Part shown: positions 60,024-64,000 of the stretch, piece after piece
Position numbering within the stretch: the first letter of the stretch is position 1
How the letters are laid out: every line of letters starts with the position of its first letter
Assembly (NCBI RefSeq): GCF_020621385.1
Contig: NZ_JAESVA010000005.1
Location: forward strand, 372,001-436,000
Reading direction: 5' to 3'
Source of the DNA: Acidisoma cellulosilyticum
Lineage (GTDB): Bacteria > Pseudomonadota > Alphaproteobacteria > Acetobacterales > Acetobacteraceae
Length of the DNA stretch: 64,000 bases
The notes under the pieces: generated by a model
Told to the model about the DNA's origin: nothing
The model's input: the letters and a program-made list of their open reading frames with translations, nothing else
Database searches by the model: none
Program-made: the position numbers and the translations under genes

Positions 60024-60036
60024 GTAGCGCTGCTAC
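60024..60036. promoter_or_regulatory. candidate RpiR operator
   Basis: Small inverted repeat GTAGC-gct-GCTAC in the 296-bp divergent gap between the RpiR gene and the sugar importer. Short, so only suggestive. The rest of the gap has no gene. Confidence 0.3.
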
Positions 60037-60223
60037 TTTTGTGAGGCTCTCATCGCCTATATTGGCGCGGAAACATCCAAAATTGCCATTGCCGGACCGG
60101 ATATCGTGAATTAAAACTACAGGACGCTGGATGATGGGCGGTCACAAGTTAGAACGACTGGCCCGTCCGTCATCGGCTGAAGCAACGAAGCAATCAATCA
60201 TCAGCCTAAGCTGGGGAAACGCG

Positions 60224-61216
60224 ATGAAAAGACATCTGTTGATGGCGGCAGCCTTATTCGGGGGCAGTTTGGCGGGCGCAAGCCTGCTGACGGCGAGCCC
60301 CAGTTTCGCCAAGGACGAAAAGATCGCCGTCATCATCAAGGCGACCGATTCGGATTTCTGGCAATATATGGTCGTGGGTGCGAAGAATTACGCGCATGAC
60401 CATCCGGGCGTCAGCGTCACCATCTATGGTCCGCCCTCCGAAACCGATGTCGATCAACAGGTTTCGATCCTCGAAAACGTGGTGACCCGTCATCCTGACG
60501 GTATCCTGATCGCACCGTCCAGTTCCGACGCGCCGGTGGAAGCCATCGGCCAGGCCATTTCCCAGGGCATTCCGGTGGTGACCGCCGATAATCGCGTCCG
60601 CGGCGTGACGGTGACCGGTCATCTCGCGACCGACAATATCAAGGCCGGCGGACAGGCGGCACAGACGCTGGTGGATATGCTGAAGGCAGCCGGCAAGCCG
60701 CTCAAAGGCAAGATCGGCATGATCAGCGCCTACGCCGGCGTTCAGGTTCTGACAGACCGTGACAAGGGTTTTTCCACGAAACTCGCGGAAATTGCACCGG
60801 ATCTGAAACTGCTGCCGGTGCGTTATATCGATAATGATATCCAGAAGGGCATGTCCTCGGCGACCGATGTGATTTCCGCCAATCCGGATATTCTCGGATT
60901 CTTCGCCGATAACAACCATTCCGCGGACGGCACGGCGCTGGCGATCCAAAGCAGCGGCAAAACCGGCCAGCTGGTTGCCATCGGTTTCGATTCCGATCCG
61001 CAGGAAGTCGATGCGCTGAAAAGCGGCGATCTCTCGGCGCTGGTGGTGCAGGACCCGTACAGCCTCGGCTATAAGGGCGTGCAATTCGTCATCGACGCCA
61101 TCAACAAAAAGCCGGTCGCGGCCTATACCGATACCGGCGTCGCGCTGATCACCAAGTCCAATATGGATCAGCCGGACATGAAGGGCCTGCTCAACCCCTT
61201 GACCCGCAAGGAATAG
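60224..61216 (+). CDS. sugar ABC transporter substrate-binding protein (RbsB-like)
   Basis: 330 residues with signal peptide about 1-28 ending PSFAK. Type-1 periplasmic binding fold of the ribose/galactose group: IAVIIKATDSDFWQYMVVGAKNYA, then VSILENVVTRHPDGILIAPSSSDA and PVVTADNRVRGV. It captures a pentose or similar sugar. ATG 60224 with GGGGA upstream; the frame before it is not coding. Followed at 7 bp by the ATPase gene. Confidence 0.92.
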   Translation: MKRHLLMAAALFGGSLAGASLLTASPSFAKDEKIAVIIKATDSDFWQYMVVGAKNYAHDHPGVSVTIYGPPSETDVDQQVSILENVVTRHPDGILIAPSSSDAPVEAIGQAISQGIPVVTADNRVRGVTVTGHLATDNIKAGGQAAQTLVDMLKAAGKPLKGKIGMISAYAGVQVLTDRDKGFSTKLAEIAPDLKLLPVRYIDNDIQKGMSSATDVISANPDILGFFADNNHSADGTALAIQSSGKTGQLVAIGFDSDPQEVDALKSGDLSALVVQDPYSLGYKGVQFVIDAINKKPVAAYTDTGVALITKSNMDQPDMKGLLNPLTRKE

Positions 61217-61223
61217 GCCGCGG

Positions 61224-62747
61224 ATGTCGGCGGCAGCCCCAGTGATGCAGGCGCCGAGCGTGCAGCCCTTCCTGCGTCTGGACGGTATTTCCAAAAGCTA
61301 TCCAGGCGTGCGCGCGCTTTCCAATGTCACGTTGGAGGTGATGCGGGGGGAGGTGCATGCCCTGTTGGGGGAGAATGGTGCGGGCAAATCGACCCTCATC
61401 AAGATCCTCATGGGCGTCATTCAGCGCGACGAGGGCAGCATGTTTCTCGACGGTGAAGCGGTGGAAGTCCGCTCGCCGCTGCGAGCCCAGGCACTGGGGC
61501 TTGCCGCCGTCTATCAGGATGTGACCCTCGCCCAGCCTTTGACGGTGGGCGAGAATTTCTTCCTCGGCCATCTGCCGCGAAAGAACGGCATGGTCGATTG
61601 GGGCCATATGCGGCAGGAGACGGAGCGCTTTCTCCGCTCCCTCGGCATCATGACGGATGCGCGCATGCGCGTGGGCGATCTGCCCATCGCGCAGCAACAG
61701 CTGATCGCCATCGCCAAGGTCATCTGGGGCGGCGCCAAGCTGATCATCTTCGATGAGCCGACGGCGCTGCTGACCAATGCCGAGACGGATATTCTGTTCG
61801 GCATCATCGAGAAGCTGAAACAGGAAGGCCGCTGCGTCATCTACATCTCCCACCGGTTGGAGGAGATTTTCCGCATCTGCGACAGTGCCACCATTCTGAA
61901 GGATGGCGGCTTCGTGCGCCGCGTTCAGGTGGCTGATGTCACCGAAGACGATATCATGGCCATGATGGTCGGGCGCAGCCTGGACGCGGCCTTTCCGCAT
62001 CGGCCGCCGACGCCGGGCGATGTGGCGCTGGACCTGCGCGGCATCACCGCCGCCGGTCGTCTGGACAGCGTCGACCTGACGCTTCGCCGCGGTGAAATCC
62101 TCGGCCTCTACGGGCTGATCGGCGCCGGACGGACCGAGTTGCTGCGGGTGATTTTTGGCGCGGACCCGATGGATAGTGGGGAGATGCGCATCGAGGGCAA
62201 GGTCGTGAAACCAAACTCGCCGCTCGGCATGATCCGCGAAGGTGTGGCGCTGCTGACGGAGGACCGCAAACACCAGTCGCTGGCCCTGCAACTCGACGTC
62301 AATGTCAACATGAACCTGGTCGTCAGTCAGAACCAGGGACGGTTCGGTCTTCTGGAGAGGAAGAAGGAAGATGCGGTGACGGGGCGCTTCATCCGTGCGC
62401 TGAATATCCGCACGCCGTCGCCTTTCCAGAAGGTTCTCAATCTCAGCGGTGGCAACCAGCAGAAGGTCGTCATCGGCAAATGGCTGGCCGCCGATCCGCG
62501 CATTGTGCTGTTCGACGAGCCGACCATCGGCGTCGATGTCGGTGCGCGCGTCGAAATCTACGGCCTTATTCACAAGCTGGCCGATGAAGGTCGCGCCATC
62601 ATCGTCGTCTCCTCCTATCTGCCGGAGGTGATCGGCATCTCGGACCGTATCGCGGTCATGCATAAAGGACGCATCATGGGCATCGTTGACAAGGAAGAGG
62701 CGACGGAGGAGCGGCTGTTGCGGCTTGCCTCCGGCCTCGCGTCATAA
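61224..62747 (+). CDS. sugar ABC transporter ATPase (RbsA/MglA-like, two ATPase domains)
   Basis: 507 residues, two fused nucleotide-binding domains. N-terminal Walker A LLGENGAGKST and Walker B LIIFDEPTALL; its signature is IAQQQLIAIAKVI, a weakened LSVxQ-type motif. The C-terminal domain has the degenerate Walker A GLIGAGRTE, LSGGNQQKVVIGKWLA and VLFDEPTIGVDV. This asymmetry is usual in RbsA-type proteins. Middle gene of the importer operon. Confidence 0.94.
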   Translation: MSAAAPVMQAPSVQPFLRLDGISKSYPGVRALSNVTLEVMRGEVHALLGENGAGKSTLIKILMGVIQRDEGSMFLDGEAVEVRSPLRAQALGLAAVYQDVTLAQPLTVGENFFLGHLPRKNGMVDWGHMRQETERFLRSLGIMTDARMRVGDLPIAQQQLIAIAKVIWGGAKLIIFDEPTALLTNAETDILFGIIEKLKQEGRCVIYISHRLEEIFRICDSATILKDGGFVRRVQVADVTEDDIMAMMVGRSLDAAFPHRPPTPGDVALDLRGITAAGRLDSVDLTLRRGEILGLYGLIGAGRTELLRVIFGADPMDSGEMRIEGKVVKPNSPLGMIREGVALLTEDRKHQSLALQLDVNVNMNLVVSQNQGRFGLLERKKEDAVTGRFIRALNIRTPSPFQKVLNLSGGNQQKVVIGKWLAADPRIVLFDEPTIGVDVGARVEIYGLIHKLADEGRAIIVVSSYLPEVIGISDRIAVMHKGRIMGIVDKEEATEERLLRLASGLAS

Positions 62748-62760
62748 GAGCGATAGTGAC

Positions 62761-63762
62761 ATGGCAATGACGATTCCCGGCATCGGCCCGGCCAAGGGCG
62801 CGAAGCGGCCCCCGGCGTCCAGCTTCTCCTTCTGGCATCGCTACAGCACGGAATTGACGCTGGGCGCGATTCTGGTGGTGTTCTTCCTTATCCTGAGCTT
62901 CGCCTCGCCCTATTTCTTCACGCAGTCCAATCTCGCGAATCTCGTGAAGCAATCGGCCATCAACGGCATCATCGCGCTGGGCGTGACAGCGATCATCATC
63001 ACCGGCGGCATCGATCTTTCGGTGGGCGCTGTGGCGGGATTGACGGGCGTCGTCACCGCCATGCTGATGGTCGGTGGTTGCGGTGTCCTTCTGTCATGCG
63101 TCGCGGGTCTGGCGGCGGCGGTCGTCATCGGCATCGTCAATGCGATTATGATCTATGAAGGCGGCATCCCGCCTTTCATTGCCACACTTGCGACCATGAC
63201 GATGGTGCGCGGCCTGATCAGCCTCATCACCAATGCGATGATGATCACGGGATTGCAGCCGAGCTTTCTGAAATTCGGTGAGGCCTCCTATTTCGCGCTG
63301 CCGTCGCAATTCTGGGTCTGGATCATCCTTGCCGTCGTCATGGCTTTTGTGCTGACACGCACAAGGCTGGGGCGGAATTTCTACGCCATCGGCGCCAGCC
63401 AGGAGGTGGCGCGGCTGAGCGGCATCAATCTGCGCCGCACCATTTATGCGGTCTATGGCCTGGGCGCGCTGCTGGCTGGCATCGGCGGTCTTGTGCTCAC
63501 AGCGCGCGTGCGCATGGCGGCACCGACGGCGGGCGAGGGGTATGAGCTTTACGCCATCGCTGCCGCCGTCATCGGCGGCGCTAGCCTGAACGGCGCGCAG
63601 GGCTCCGTGCTTGGCGCCATTCTCGGTGCGCTGATCATGACGACCATCACCAATGGCGGCAATCTGCTTGGCATCGACGCGTTTACGCTGCAGATCGTCA
63701 TCGGCGCGCTGATCGCGGGTGCGGTCTGGTTGGACAAGCTACGCAAGGGCGGCAGGCGGTAG
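62761..63762 (+). CDS. sugar ABC transporter permease (RbsC-like)
   Basis: 333 residues, about ten helices. Family marks: SAINGIIALGVTAIIITGGIDLSVGAVAGLTG and the coupling region AIGASQEVARLSGINLRRTIYAVYGLGALLAGIGGLV, then GEGYELYAIAAAVIGGASLNGAQGS. ATG 62761 chosen, 13 bp after the ATPase stop. Completes a three-gene CUT2-type importer. Confidence 0.94.
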   Translation: MAMTIPGIGPAKGAKRPPASSFSFWHRYSTELTLGAILVVFFLILSFASPYFFTQSNLANLVKQSAINGIIALGVTAIIITGGIDLSVGAVAGLTGVVTAMLMVGGCGVLLSCVAGLAAAVVIGIVNAIMIYEGGIPPFIATLATMTMVRGLISLITNAMMITGLQPSFLKFGEASYFALPSQFWVWIILAVVMAFVLTRTRLGRNFYAIGASQEVARLSGINLRRTIYAVYGLGALLAGIGGLVLTARVRMAAPTAGEGYELYAIAAAVIGGASLNGAQGSVLGAILGALIMTTITNGGNLLGIDAFTLQIVIGALIAGAVWLDKLRKGGRR

Positions 63763-63778
63763 GGGATTTTGCATCATG

Positions 63779-63922
63779 AGCCGTCATCCCGGCACGTGTT
63801 GCGGGAATCTTCTGACTTGGGTGCTCAGGAAAGAAGATCCCCGGGTCAAGCCCGGGGATGACGGTTATTGGTGGGGAATGTATTTAATGATGTGTCATCC
63901 TCGGGCTTGACCCGGGGATCCA
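63779..63922. repeat. REP-like palindromic intergenic cluster
   Basis: Two facing copies of a GC-rich palindromic unit, GATCCCCGGGTCAAGCCCGG (from 63836) and CGGGCTTGACCCGGGGATCC (from 63902), plus a related GTCATCCCGGCACGTG block at 63783. Units of this sort are spread through many alphaproteobacterial genomes after genes. A related unit is inside repeat copy C. Confidence 0.75.
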
Positions 63923-63932
63923 CTCTTCACCA

Positions 63933-64000
63933 CTAGGCCAACCGATACGCCACACCCGGCGCCGCCGGCAGCAGATTGATCGGCAGATCGGGCTGTGCGG
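63933..64000 (-). CDS. 3' end of a gene on the minus strand (partial)
   Basis: Reading leftward from base 64000, one frame stays open for 22 codons (AQPDLPINLLPAAPGVAYRLA then TAG). Composition fits coding sequence in this genome, and a leftward gene would converge with the sugar importer. Too short to name. Confidence 0.45.
   Translation of the reverse strand, partial: AQPDLPINLLPAAPGVAYRLA

Overview
The window is 64 kb of GC-rich chromosome from an alphaproteobacterium, most likely Rhodospirillales and close to Acetobacteraceae. The evidence is the nuoN-birA-coaX-rnj gene order, a CtrA-type response regulator, a Hint-domain surface-type protein joined to a TPR-glycosyltransferase, and dispersed REP-like intergenic palindromes. 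This placement is inference from gene content; no rRNA or other marker gene is present.

Layout. 0-4.5 kb: tail of the nuo operon, then biotin ligase, pantothenate kinase and RNase J. 4.7-6.1 kb: a divergent CtrA paralogue between tRNA-Val(GAC) and tRNA-Ser(UGA). 6.1-12.7 kb: an AT-rich kilobase, a Hint protein, a TPR-GT32 protein and aquaporin. 12.8-20.5 kb: small metabolic and regulatory genes (SDR, NmrA-like, LysR, MarR, isochorismatase-like, two MFS). 20.7-24.9 kb: a signalling operon (small membrane protein, hybrid histidine kinase, diguanylate cyclase). 25.3-28.5 kb: an ECF sigma factor, anti-sigma and CnrX-like metal-sensor module with small secreted proteins that share a promoter motif. 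28.8-31.8 kb: cold shock protein, LpxL-type acyltransferase, Ldh-type reductase, RidA.

31.8-41.4 kb holds the most interesting system. One strand carries LLM flavin monooxygenase, two-domain rhodanese, amidase, HAD phosphatase, Rid protein, ThiM and an Amt-fold channel lacking both pore histidines. Five of the six junctions overlap or are close, and a LysR and a MocR regulator lie upstream. I infer a catabolic or salvage route for a sulfur- and nitrogen-containing heterocycle, perhaps the thiazole part of thiamine. 48.6-56.0 kb holds a second organosulfur unit: SfnG-type dimethylsulfone monooxygenase, a complete Liv-type ABC importer and an SfnB-type flavoenzyme. Between them lie transporters, chorismate mutase, a GtrIV-like glucosyltransferase, Tag glycosylase, an AraC regulator and a DEAD-box helicase. 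56-64 kb: LysR/glyoxalase pair, old yellow enzyme, and an RpiR regulator divergent from a ribose-type sugar ABC importer.

Three families of short intergenic repeats are visible: MITE-like elements with AGTCTGTCAGGTTT-type inverted ends (four copies), a composite palindrome (two copies), and REP-like palindromes at the right edge. Two elements supply the stop codon of the neighbouring gene. No transposase, integrase, phage gene or CRISPR array was seen.
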